24,104 bases of DNA, taken from NCBI GenBank assembly GCA_022736495.1, contig DZCR01000026.1, positions 3,519-27,622 of the forward strand. Direction: 5' to 3'. The position numbers and the translations under genes are program-made. The DNA is from Desulfobacca acetoxidans. Its GTDB lineage: Bacteria; Desulfobacterota; Desulfobaccia; Desulfobaccales; 0-14-0-80-60-11. Under the pieces are notes generated by a model. It was given only the letters and a program-made list of their open reading frames with translations, had not been told where the DNA came from and made no database searches. Positions 1-7,314 of this stretch are shown here, in pieces. Position 1 is the stretch's first letter. The number at the start of each line of letters is the position of its first letter.

Positions 1-849
1 GCCACCGGCAAGGGCAACGACCAGGTGCGTTTCGAGCTCACCTATATGGCCTTGAAGCCCGACCTGAAAATCATCGTGCCCTGGCGGGAGTGGGACCTGG
101 CGGGCCGGGCTGATTGCGTGGCTTATGCCGAGAAACACGGTATCCCGGTGCCGGTGACCCAGGAAAAGCCTTACTCCAGCGACCGCAACCTCCTGCACAT
201 CAGTTTTGAGGGTGGCATCCTGGAAGACCCCTGGGCCGAGCCGCCCGCGGATATGTTCACGCTTACCAAGTCGCCGGAAGCCGCGCCTGATAAACCGCGC
301 TATATTGAGCTAGATTTCGAGGCAGGCGACCCCGTAGCCGTAGACGGCGAGAAATTGAGCCCCGCGACGCTCCTGGCCCGGCTTAACGACCTGGGCGGCG
401 AGCACGGCATCGGCCGGGTGGACCTGGTGGAAAACCGCTATGTGGGCTTAAAATCCCGGGGGGTCTATGAAACCCCGGGCGGGACTATCCTCCGGGCCGC
501 GCACATGGCGGTGGAGTCCGTCACCCTGGACCGGGAAGTGATGCACCTGCGCGATTCCCTTATGCCCCGGTATGCCGAACTCGTCTATTATGGCTACTGG
601 TACGCCCCGGAGCGCTATGCCCTGCAAAAGCTCATCGACGAAGTGCAGCAGCCCGTGACCGGCACCGCCCGGCTAAAATTGTATAAAGGCAACGTCACGG
701 TGGTGGGCCGCAAGGCGCCCAAATCGTTGTATCAGCCGTCATTGGTGACTTTTGAGGCTGGAGGCGACTACCGCCAGGCGGACGCCACGGGTTTTATCCG
801 CTTAAACGCCCTGCGCCTGAAGATTAGGGCGAAGCTGGAGGGGAAGTAG
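1..849 (+). CDS. argG: Argininosuccinate synthase, C-terminal part (5' end outside window)
   Basis: This enzyme joins citrulline and aspartate, using ATP, to make argininosuccinate, the next-to-last step of arginine synthesis in the cytosol. The reading frame is open from base 1, so the gene begins upstream. The first residues visible are [12 protein letters not shown], the conserved segment that follows the nucleotide-binding domain. Further family stretches are [21 protein letters not shown], the segment [26 protein letters not shown] (shown here only as a landmark of the synthetase domain), and a C-terminal oligomerisation tail rich in basic residues. The visible 282 residues are about 70% of the usual 400. 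ArgH, which uses its product, lies 1.6 kb downstream on the same strand, separated by a repeat island and two small genes. The family call is firm. Confidence 0.96.
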   Translation, partial: ATGKGNDQVRFELTYMALKPDLKIIVPWREWDLAGRADCVAYAEKHGIPVPVTQEKPYSSDRNLLHISFEGGILEDPWAEPPADMFTLTKSPEAAPDKPRYIELDFEAGDPVAVDGEKLSPATLLARLNDLGGEHGIGRVDLVENRYVGLKSRGVYETPGGTILRAAHMAVESVTLDREVMHLRDSLMPRYAELVYYGYWYAPERYALQKLIDEVQQPVTGTARLKLYKGNVTVVGRKAPKSLYQPSLVTFEAGGDYRQADATGFIRLNALRLKIRAKLEGK

Positions 850-892
850 CAGTGGTCAGTAAAACAAATACCAATCGGAATGATTATAAGGT

Positions 893-945
893 GCCCAAGC
901 AGAGCTTGGGCTAATAATAACGTTCCCAAGCTAAGCTTGGGAACG
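893..945. repeat. Pair of short palindromes (REP-like)
   Basis: Two related hairpins lie back to back after argG. The first has arms GCCCAAGC (893-900) and GCTTGGGC (904-911) with a 3-nt loop. The second is a perfect 12-bp inverted repeat around one central base, CGTTCCCAAGCT-A-AGCTTGGGAACG (921-945). The shared core CCCAAGC/GCTTGGG marks them as members of one family. No run of T follows, so they are more likely dispersed REP-type repeats than an intrinsic terminator, although they could protect the 3' end of the argG mRNA. Confidence 0.8.
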
Positions 946-953
946 AGTGAAAT

Positions 954-1175
954 AGTTCAAAGTTCGAGGTTCAAGGTTAGTTTTGATACACTCGTAAAAA
1001 GTCATTTTCCTCTCCCCTGCTGGGAGGGGATTAAAGGGAGGGGGAAGATAACTGGTCGAAGATGCAAATTATTTCACCCTCACCCTAACCCTCCCCCATC
1101 AAGGGGGCGGGAATTTTGGACTTTTGCAAAGCTATCAGTTCTCAAAATTGAAGTTTGAACTTTAAACCTTGAACT
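954..1175. repeat. 222-bp composite inverted-repeat element (MITE-like)
   Basis: The outer ends are inverted copies of an AGTTCAA-rich repeat: AGTTCAAAGTTCGAGG at 954 and, read on the other strand from 1175, AGTTCAAGGTTTAAAG. The similarity runs on for about 33 nt, to TTTTGA. Nested inside is a second inverted pair built from CCCTCTCCC/GGGAGGG blocks, at about 1005-1047 and 1075-1112. Most of the stretch is thus an imperfect inverted duplication. A frame open through it (880-1158) has no ribosome site and is made of repeats, so I do not call it coding. Together with 893-945 this fills the 348-bp gap between argG and the next gene. No clear target-site duplication is visible. Confidence 0.7.
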
Positions 1176-1197
1176 GACTGACGAGGAGGCGTAGTTC

Positions 1198-1686
1198 CTG
1201 CATTATTCGCGGTACCTGGTATCGGCACTCTGTTGGGCCTTGGGCTTGCTCATGGTCTTTTGGCGGCCTGGCCCCAACCTCTGGTTCGGAGTGCGGCTGC
1301 CCTGGACCCTGGCCGACCCCTGGATCTGGAACAAATCCTGGCGCCTGGCGTCCCGCCTGCTCATGGTTATGGGCATTACGGCGCTGATTTCCTGGCGGGC
1401 ATTCTACATCTCCACCGCCCATCTGGTGGGCCTGAGCTGCCTCTACACGGTCATCCTTTACCGCTGGAAATACGGCACCTGGCGCTTCTGGAAGGACCAC
1501 GGCTGGATTGCTTACCGCCCGGTGGCGCGTTGTCGTCTTTGCGGCCATTTTCAGAAGCTGGGCAGTCACGCCGACCTGGCCCAAGCTATTTGTGAGGTCT
1601 GCGGCGCTAAACTGCCGGAGTCCAAGATAGGGATCAAGGCAGTCTTGCCGTCATGGGCGAAACAAAAACCACAGTCCATTAAATGA
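1198..1686 (+). CDS. SdpI-like membrane protein with C-terminal zinc ribbon; probable CTG start
   Basis: This 162-residue protein has three likely membrane segments (about 6-22, 53-69 and 72-88). Between the first two is the stretch LWFGVRLPWTLADPWIWNKS, which fits the SdpI family signature (G-x-R-x-P-W-T-L ... W-x-K). A cytosolic tail carries two CxxC pairs (C112/C115 and C132/C135), so it probably binds zinc. SdpI in Bacillus is an immunity and signalling protein; the role of relatives like this one is unknown. The start is chosen from the ribosome site: AGGAGG at 1184-1189 lies 8 nt before CTG 1198, and the frame is closed upstream by TAG at 1192. The later starts TTG 1240 and ATG 1252 lack such a site and would remove the first membrane segment. 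The stop overlaps the ribosome site of the next gene. Confidence 0.72.
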   Translation: MHYSRYLVSALCWALGLLMVFWRPGPNLWFGVRLPWTLADPWIWNKSWRLASRLLMVMGITALISWRAFYISTAHLVGLSCLYTVILYRWKYGTWRFWKDHGWIAYRPVARCRLCGHFQKLGSHADLAQAICEVCGAKLPESKIGIKAVLPSWAKQKPQSIK

Positions 1687-1693
1687 GGTAGCC

Positions 1694-2344
1694 ATGAGAA
1701 CGACAGGTATCATCACCGCTTTGCTTCTATCATTATCTCTGGTACTGCCCGGTAGTGCCAGGTGCGACGAACTGGGCGAGTCCTATTATCCCCTCAAAGA
1801 AGGCCTGCGGTGGGAATACCTTGTCATATCGGACAAAAGCGATACGAAAAAATTAATCATTACCAATCTTGCTCCGAGGGAAGTAGATGGTAAAACAGTA
1901 ACTCCCCGGCAATGGGATTTGGGCGGACATACCTTCATCGAGTTTATGGGGAAGGATGGGAGCGGGATTTACCGCTATGCGGAGCAAATTGGTGCAAAAG
2001 GGTCGCCAACTCTGCTCACCCCGAAGGAATGCCACCTCAAGTTTCCCATCTCTGAAAACAATAGTTGGACTATGACCACCAAGTTGGGCAACACCCCTTT
2101 GAATGTCAGCCTTACCATTGAAAGTGTATCGGAGGACGTCACGGTTCCGGCCGGCGCTTTCAAAGATTGCCTGAAGATTAAACAGGTGGGCAGCAACGAC
2201 GCCGGCGCCTCGGTCATGGGCTACGAATGGTATGCCCCCAAAGTGGGCATCGTCAAGAGCCTGGTCACCATTAAGCAAAAATCCAAAGAGGGGACGGTAT
2301 CCTCTGAAAGCCGGACGTATCAGTTGCAATCCTTTAAACCGTGA
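1694..2344 (+). CDS. Secreted protein of unknown function
   Basis: A 216-residue protein with a clear Sec signal peptide: MRTT, a hydrophobic core ALLLSLSLVLPG, and probable cleavage near residues 21-25. There is no lipobox, so it should be released into the periplasm or beyond. The mature part begins YYPLKEGLRWEY, a pattern common at the start of uncharacterised beta-rich exported proteins of Deltaproteobacteria. The rest alternates short polar and hydrophobic strands (LTIESVSEDVTVPAGAFKDC ... YEWYAPKVGIVKS), suggesting a beta-sandwich or barrel-like fold. The ribosome site GAGGT overlaps the stop codon of the preceding membrane protein, so the two are probably co-translated. I do not recognise a function. 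Confidence 0.8.
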   Translation: MRTTGIITALLLSLSLVLPGSARCDELGESYYPLKEGLRWEYLVISDKSDTKKLIITNLAPREVDGKTVTPRQWDLGGHTFIEFMGKDGSGIYRYAEQIGAKGSPTLLTPKECHLKFPISENNSWTMTTKLGNTPLNVSLTIESVSEDVTVPAGAFKDCLKIKQVGSNDAGASVMGYEWYAPKVGIVKSLVTIKQKSKEGTVSSESRTYQLQSFKP

Positions 2345-2349
2345 TGGTT

Positions 2350-2400
2350 TCGTAAAACGTCTGAAATTTCCTTCCTTTTTAAGCAGAAGGAGGGGGAACT
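2350..2400. repeat. Degenerate copy of the CCTCTCCC/GGGAGGGG repeat
   Basis: Just after the stop of the secreted-protein gene, TCGTAAAACGTC is followed by a C/T-rich block (TTTCCTTCC) and then a G-rich block (GAAGGAGGGGGAA). The order and sequence match the left half of the element at 994-1047, where TCGTAAAAAGTC is followed by TTTTCCTCTCCCC and GGGAGGGGGAA. The hairpin is weak here, so this looks like an older copy. Confidence 0.45.
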
Positions 2401-2477
2401 GGCTTATTACGAGCACGGCAAACCTTGCCAGACTGGGCCTTTGCTTTTGCGCTCAGAACTGAATTAAGGAAAATCAC

Positions 2478-3878
2478 ATGGCGCATAAACCCTGGGGTGG
2501 ACGTTTCGAGGGCGCAACCGAAAAGTCGGTGGAAGATTTCACCGCCTCTTTGAGCTTTGACCGGCGTCTGGCCCGCCAGGACATCGCCGGGTCCATGGCC
2601 CACGCCCGCATGTTGGCTGGGCAGGGCATCATCAGCCCGGCCGAAGGTGAGATGATCGTGGCCGGGCTCACCGAGATTTTAGGGGAAATCGAGGCCGGGG
2701 AATTCGAGTTCGACCCGGCCCTGGAAGACATCCACATGGCCATCGAGGCCCGGCTCACCGAACGGCTGGGGGAGGCGGGCAGGAAGCTCCACACCGCCCG
2801 GAGCCGGAACGACCAGGTAGCCCTGGACGTGCGCCTCTATTTAGCCGAGGAAGTTGCCGGTCTCATCGCTGATCTGCGCGACCTGCGCCTGGCCGGGGTG
2901 CGTCTGGCGCACCTGCATCAAGACACCATCCTGCCCGGCTACACCCACATGCAGCGGGCCCAACCGATCCTTTTTGCCCACCACCTGCTGGCCTATGACG
3001 AAATGTGGCGCAGGGACCAGGAGCGCCTGCAAGAATCCTTGGGCCGCATCAAGGTTTCGCCTCTGGGGGCCGCGGCCCTGGCGGGCACCACCTTTCCCAT
3101 CGACCCGCATCTGGTGGCCTCCCAGGTGGGTTTTCCGAAGACCTTCCGCAACAGCCTGGACGCGGTGAGCGACCGTGATTTTGTGATTGAATTTTTGGCC
3201 CACGCCAGTATCATCATGGTGCACTTAAGCCGGCTGTCGGAAGAGCTTATCCTCTGGTCGTCTTCGGAGTTCGGCTTTGTGGTGTTGCCCGACGCCTACG
3301 CCACCGGGTCCTCCATCATGCCCCAGAAGAAGAACCCCGACGTGCCGGAACTCATCCGGGGCAAGAGCGGGCGCGTCACGGGCCATCTCCTGGGCCTCCT
3401 TATGACCCTGAAAGGGCTCCCCCTGGCGTATAATCGGGACCTCCAGGAGGACAAGGAACCGCTATTTGATACGGTGGACACGGTGCGGACCGCAGTCCAG
3501 TTGATGGCCGGGCTGCTGGCGCATCTCACGGTACGGCCGGAGAAAATGGCCGCGGCCCTGCACGGCGGCTTTCTCACCGCCACGGACATGGCCGACTACC
3601 TGGTGACCAAAGGGGCGCCGTTTCGCACCGCCCACGAGCAGGTGGGGAACACGGTGCGCTACGCCGAATCCCAGGGGAAAGAACTGTGGGAACTGAGTCT
3701 GGAAGAAATCCAGCAGTTTGCCTCCCTGGCCGCACCCGACGTGTTTGACTGGCTCAAGATCGAAAACTCCGTGGCCCGGAGACGCTCCCCGGGAGGCACC
3801 GCGCCGGACCGGGTGCGCGAGGCCCTGGAACGGGCCGAAGCGGAAATAGGACTGAACCTGCATGAACAGGAGATTTAG
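2478..3878 (+). CDS. argH: Argininosuccinate lyase
   Basis: This cytosolic homotetramer splits argininosuccinate into arginine and fumarate, the last step of arginine synthesis. The 466-residue length matches the family. The N-terminus MAHKPWGGRF is typical. The segment SRNDQVALDVRLY (109-121) is the substrate-binding C1 region, and THMQRAQP (156-163) holds the catalytic-base histidine. The fumarase/lyase signature GSSIMPQKKNPD (277-288) contains the active-site serine. The C-terminal motif SVARRRSPGGT is also present. A ribosome site (AAGGA) lies 9-10 nt before ATG. The stop overlaps the ribosome site of the lipoprotein gene that follows, which suggests coupled translation. Confidence 0.98.
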   Translation: MAHKPWGGRFEGATEKSVEDFTASLSFDRRLARQDIAGSMAHARMLAGQGIISPAEGEMIVAGLTEILGEIEAGEFEFDPALEDIHMAIEARLTERLGEAGRKLHTARSRNDQVALDVRLYLAEEVAGLIADLRDLRLAGVRLAHLHQDTILPGYTHMQRAQPILFAHHLLAYDEMWRRDQERLQESLGRIKVSPLGAAALAGTTFPIDPHLVASQVGFPKTFRNSLDAVSDRDFVIEFLAHASIIMVHLSRLSEELILWSSSEFGFVVLPDAYATGSSIMPQKKNPDVPELIRGKSGRVTGHLLGLLMTLKGLPLAYNRDLQEDKEPLFDTVDTVRTAVQLMAGLLAHLTVRPEKMAAALHGGFLTATDMADYLVTKGAPFRTAHEQVGNTVRYAESQGKELWELSLEEIQQFASLAAPDVFDWLKIENSVARRRSPGGTAPDRVREALERAEAEIGLNLHEQEI

Positions 3879-3879
3879 C

Positions 3880-5001
3880 ATGGATCAGGGGTCAGGGGCG
3901 GAGCCGGCTCGTTTTACCAACGGTCTACAGAAAACCATACTTGCGGCCCTCCCCGCAAAATTCGCACTCTTCTGCCTCATCGGTCTGCTGTTCCTCACAG
4001 CCGCGTGCGGCAAGAAGATGGCGCCCTATGCCCCCGACCGGGTATTGCCAGCGCCGGTGCGGAACTTTCAGTTAGCCCAGGAAGGCAACGCCCTGCTCTT
4101 GAGCTGGCAGTTGCCCCGGGAAAATCTGCTGGGCCAACCCCTGACCCAGGTGCAGGGCTGCCGGGTGTATCGGGCGGCAATGCGGGGAGTGTCCAAGGAG
4201 GCCCTGGCTTCCTCCGATTTCGCTCCCTATGCCGACATCGACCTGGCCTATCCCCAGCAAGGGGAGGTTCAGGGGGAAGCCATGTTGTTCCGGGACCGGG
4301 AGTTGACGCCGGGCCAGCGCTACTATTACCGGGTGACGGCTTATAACCAGGATGGCTACAATGGAGGCTGGTCCCCGACTTTGAGCCAGGCCTGGGGCTG
4401 GCTGCCCCGGGTCCCTGGGGACTTCAAGGCCGTGCCCGGAGATAAAATCGTCTCCCTCTCCTGGAGCCCGGTGACCAAGTTAGAGGACGGCTCGCCGCTT
4501 AAGGACCTGGCGGGGTATCTCGTCTTCCGGCTCTCGGGGCGGGGGCCCTGGATTCGCGTCACGCCTGCGCCCGTGCTGCAGAATAATTTTCAAGACGTGG
4601 CGGTGCTCAACGATGTGGAATATACTTACAAAGTAGTGGCGGTGCGCCGGGTGGGTGAGGACCTGCTGGCCAGCCGGGATTCGGTCACCCAGGCGGCCAT
4701 GCCGGAGAAGCGCACCCCGCCGCCGCCGGTGCTGAATCTCCTGGCGGTGGCCACCTCGCAGGGAGTGGAACTCCGCTGGGAGGAAAGCCCCGCCCCGGAT
4801 GTGGCCGGCTACCGGGTTTACCGGCGCCGCACCGGGGAGGAAAAATACACCCGGCTGACCCCGAAATTGGTTACCAAACCTTATTTCGTGGACTCCCAGG
4901 TGACCCGGGGCCAGACGTATTATTACTACGTCACCGCGGTGGACGACAGCCCCCGGGCCAATGAGAGTATGCCTTCCGAGACCGCAGTGCTGGATTATTA
5001 G
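3880..5001 (+). CDS. Lipoprotein with three fibronectin-III-like repeats
   Basis: A 373-residue predicted lipoprotein. A hydrophobic stretch (about 28-40) ends in a lipobox LTAAC, with Cys43 as the acylated residue. The n-region before it is unusually long. After that come three repeats of about 95-110 residues (roughly 58-155, 160-258 and 264-373). Each ends in a Y-x-Y-x-V-x-A type strand (YYYRVTAYN, YTYKVVAVR, YYYYVTAVD), the hallmark of fibronectin type III domains; VAGYRVYRR and LAGYLVFRL mark the middle strands. ATG 3880 is preferred over ATG 3862 because AGGAG (3868-3872) lies 7 nt before it; the earlier start would overlap argH. It is probably periplasmic and attached to a membrane. 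The function is unknown. From memory, related bacteria also have a lipoprotein gene next to argH. Confidence 0.85.
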   Translation: MDQGSGAEPARFTNGLQKTILAALPAKFALFCLIGLLFLTAACGKKMAPYAPDRVLPAPVRNFQLAQEGNALLLSWQLPRENLLGQPLTQVQGCRVYRAAMRGVSKEALASSDFAPYADIDLAYPQQGEVQGEAMLFRDRELTPGQRYYYRVTAYNQDGYNGGWSPTLSQAWGWLPRVPGDFKAVPGDKIVSLSWSPVTKLEDGSPLKDLAGYLVFRLSGRGPWIRVTPAPVLQNNFQDVAVLNDVEYTYKVVAVRRVGEDLLASRDSVTQAAMPEKRTPPPPVLNLLAVATSQGVELRWEESPAPDVAGYRVYRRRTGEEKYTRLTPKLVTKPYFVDSQVTRGQTYYYYVTAVDDSPRANESMPSETAVLDY

Positions 5002-5028
5002 CTGGAAAGGCCGTTAAGCGAAAATACC

Positions 5029-5874
5029 TTGAGCAGCTTATTGAAAAAGACTTGCGGCGACAGGGTCAGGCGCCTGGAGGAGATTCATAAAATCGCCAGC
5101 AATTATGGCCGGTCTGCTCTGGCCGTCTTGGGACCGGCAGCGTTTCTCCGTTATCTGGGGCTGTCCGTGGCTTGTTTGCCGAGCATTTGGCGCCACCACA
5201 GCTTGACCGCGGTTGACCGGGCCATGGGCAAAATCCCCCTCAAAATCCGCTATCGGCAGTCAGAATTTATCATCGACTGCGCCTATGCAGACCTGAGCCT
5301 TCAGGAAGACAGCGCCACCTTCGGCCTGATACGAGAGCTTTATATCCGAGATTGTTATTTGCGAGGCCATCCGCCGGAAATGCTGGCGACTGTCAGAAAC
5401 GCGCTGGATCTTGGCGCCAACCGCGGGGTCTTTTCTACGATGATGGCGGCGCGGGGCATCTTTGTGGTCAGTGTCGAATGCAACGAGATTTACAACGAGG
5501 TTATCCGGCGGAACATGGCCGTCAACGGGCTGACCAATTATACAATCCAGAACGCTTTTATAGGGTCAGGCGGGCTGAATTACCAGGAGCAAAAAGGCTT
5601 GGGGATGGAGGAATTGCTCGACCAGCATGGCTTGAAAACTATAGATTTCGTCAAGATGGATATTGAAGGAAGCGAGTTTTCCCTGTTCCAAGCCCCTAAC
5701 TGGCTGCGACGGGTGCAATATCTCTCCATGGAGGTGCATCAGGAATTCGGGAGAGTGCAACCGCTCCTGGAGGCGCTGGAGCGCCACCGGTTCGTTTGGG
5801 CGATTACCGATCATTGTTTTCGCCAGGTGGATGATCCTCAAAATGGTAGCTTTGTTTATGCCAGGAGGACATGA
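5029..5874 (+). CDS. FkbM-family SAM-dependent methyltransferase
   Basis: A 281-residue protein with a Rossmann-type methyltransferase domain in its second half. NALDLGANRGVFS (124-136) is the SAM-binding motif I, VVSVECNE (147-153) holds the acidic ribose-contacting residue, and IDFVKMDIEGSEFSLF (205-220) is the diagnostic FkbM block. FkbM enzymes methylate hydroxyl groups of small molecules or sugars; the substrate here cannot be read from sequence. The start is uncertain: TTG 5029 lacks a well-placed ribosome site, and TTG 5041 is an alternative. It looks less GC-rich than its neighbours by eye and sits between arginine and lysine genes, so it may be an insertion into an older operon. The stop codon overlaps an ATG (ATGA). 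Confidence 0.85.
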   Translation: MSSLLKKTCGDRVRRLEEIHKIASNYGRSALAVLGPAAFLRYLGLSVACLPSIWRHHSLTAVDRAMGKIPLKIRYRQSEFIIDCAYADLSLQEDSATFGLIRELYIRDCYLRGHPPEMLATVRNALDLGANRGVFSTMMAARGIFVVSVECNEIYNEVIRRNMAVNGLTNYTIQNAFIGSGGLNYQEQKGLGMEELLDQHGLKTIDFVKMDIEGSEFSLFQAPNWLRRVQYLSMEVHQEFGRVQPLLEALERHRFVWAITDHCFRQVDDPQNGSFVYARRT

Positions 5875-5934
5875 ATGCCCGAACCATTGCAGAACCCATC
5901 GGGGCATAATATCCGGAAAGGTTTTTTATCTTGA
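5875..5934 (+). CDS. Possible 19-residue small ORF
   Basis: The 121-bp gap before lysA contains ATG 5875, 6 nt after a perfect AGGAGG (5863-5868) located inside the end of the methyltransferase gene. It would encode MPEPLQNPSGHNIRKGFLS and stop at TGA 5932-5934. Apart from the good ribosome site there is no evidence that it is translated. It could be a leader peptide that keeps ribosomes close to lysA, which has no strong ribosome site of its own, or it could be chance. Confidence 0.2.
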   Translation: MPEPLQNPSGHNIRKGFLS

Positions 5935-5995
5935 TGGAGGCAAGGGTGCAAGATTGCCCCTTATAACATAACGCCACCTATACGAGTACGAACTC

Positions 5996-7255
5996 ATGCA
6001 TCACTTTAATTACCAGGCAGGTGAACTCTTCTGCGAAAACGTGCCGGTGCGCCAGATTGCCGAGGCGGTGGGCACGCCATTTTACGTATACAGCGCCTCG
6101 ACCCTGACTCATCATTTCCAGGTTTTTAATGCCGCGTTCGCCGATTTTCCCCATATCGTCTGCTTCGCGGTGAAGGCCAATGCCAACCTGGCCATTTTGA
6201 GGCTCTTCGCCCGGTTGGGAGCCGGGGCGGACATCGTCTCCGGGGGGGAACTGTATCGGGCCAGTCAGGCCGGCATGGACCCGGGCAAAATCGTTTACTC
6301 CGGGGTGGGGAAGAAGCCCGAAGAGATTAAAGCAGCCCTCAAGGCCAACATCCTCCTGTTTAACCTGGAGTCCTCCCAGGAGTTGGAGGAGATCAACCGC
6401 ATCGCCGGCCGCCTGCAGCTCAAGGCCAGGGTGGCCCTGAGGATCAATCCGAACATCGATGCGAAGACCCATCCCTACATCTCCACGGGGCTCAAGAAGA
6501 ACAAGTTCGGCATCGACATTGAGCAGGCCATGGAGGATTATCGCCGGGCCCAGGAATTGCCGCATCTTGACGTGGTGGGGGCGGCCTGCCATATCGGCTC
6601 CCAGATCACCCAGGTGGCGCCTTTTGTGGACGCGCTGGAGCGTCTGAAAGAGTTGATCGCGCGCCTCAGGACTCTGGGCATCCAGATTCACTACCTGGAC
6701 TTGGGCGGCGGTCTGGGGATTCAATACCATGATGAGGACCCTCCGCACCCGCAGGAGTACGGCCAGAAACTGCTGGAACACCTCAAAGGCCTTGATTGCA
6801 CCCTTATCCTGGAGCCGGGGCGGGTGTTGGTGGGCAACGCCGGCGTCTTAGTGACCAAGGTGCTCTATACCAAGGCCACCGAGGCCAAGCATTTCATCAT
6901 CGTGGACGCGGGCATGAACGACCTGTGCCGCCCGAGCCTCTACGGTTCGTATCACGGCCTGTGGCCGGTGGTGGAAGGACAGCGCTCCCAGGTGAAGGCC
7001 TCTATTGTGGGGCCCATCTGCGAATCCGGCGATTTTCTGGCCAAGGACCGCCTCATGCCGGCTTTTGCCCCGGGTGAGATGCTCGCGGTGTTGAGCGCCG
7101 GGGCCTACGGCTTTTCCATGAGTTCCAACTACAATGCCCGGCCCCGGGTGCCCGAAATCTTGGTGCGGGATCGAGATTTTTATGTTATCAGAAAAAGGGA
7201 GACATACCGCCAGCTTACCTGGGGAGAGTCGATCCCGGAATTTTTAAAATCGTAG
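5996..7255 (+). CDS. lysA: Diaminopimelate decarboxylase
   Basis: This PLP enzyme removes CO2 from meso-diaminopimelate to give lysine, the last step of the pathway. At 419 residues it has family length. CFAVKANANLAIL carries the PLP lysine (K60), HIGSQI is the conserved substrate/phosphate-region histidine block, LDLGGGLGI is the glycine loop that grips the PLP phosphate, and GPICESGDFLAKD holds the active-site Cys-Glu pair contributed across the dimer. The N-terminus MHHFNYQAGELFCENVPV is typical, so ATG 5996 is accepted although the ribosome site is weak. Its stop codon lies inside a palindromic repeat (7252-7308). It is the first lysine gene of the run lysA-dapF-dapA-dapB-FAH-dapL. Confidence 0.97.
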   Translation: MHHFNYQAGELFCENVPVRQIAEAVGTPFYVYSASTLTHHFQVFNAAFADFPHIVCFAVKANANLAILRLFARLGAGADIVSGGELYRASQAGMDPGKIVYSGVGKKPEEIKAALKANILLFNLESSQELEEINRIAGRLQLKARVALRINPNIDAKTHPYISTGLKKNKFGIDIEQAMEDYRRAQELPHLDVVGAACHIGSQITQVAPFVDALERLKELIARLRTLGIQIHYLDLGGGLGIQYHDEDPPHPQEYGQKLLEHLKGLDCTLILEPGRVLVGNAGVLVTKVLYTKATEAKHFIIVDAGMNDLCRPSLYGSYHGLWPVVEGQRSQVKASIVGPICESGDFLAKDRLMPAFAPGEMLAVLSAGAYGFSMSSNYNARPRVPEILVRDRDFYVIRKRETYRQLTWGESIPEFLKS

Positions 7256-7308
7256 GGGCGCACCTGCGTGTGCGCCCCTCGAGGCCGGACCCATGGGTCC
7301 GCCCCTAC
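7252..7308. repeat. 57-bp nested palindrome between lysA and dapF
   Basis: The outer arms GTAGGGGCG (7252-7260) and CGCCCCTAC (7300-7308) are perfect complements. Inside are a 9-bp hairpin GGGGCGCAC/GTGCGCCCC (7255-7263 with 7270-7278) and a perfect palindrome GGACCCATGGGTCC (7287-7300). The TAG stop of lysA (7253-7255) is part of the repeat. The element occupies nearly all of the lysA-dapF spacer. A related hairpin occurs at 22674-22697. Such GTAGGGGCG...CGCCCCTAC repeats are, to my knowledge, widely scattered in some Deltaproteobacteria and cyanobacteria. Confidence 0.8.
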
Positions 7309-7314
7309 AGGGCC

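Noticed and set aside
880..1158. Open frame of 92 codons after argG
   Set aside because: It runs through palindromic repeats, has no ribosome site, and its product is low-complexity (Pro/Arg blocks from CCCTAACCC-type repeats).
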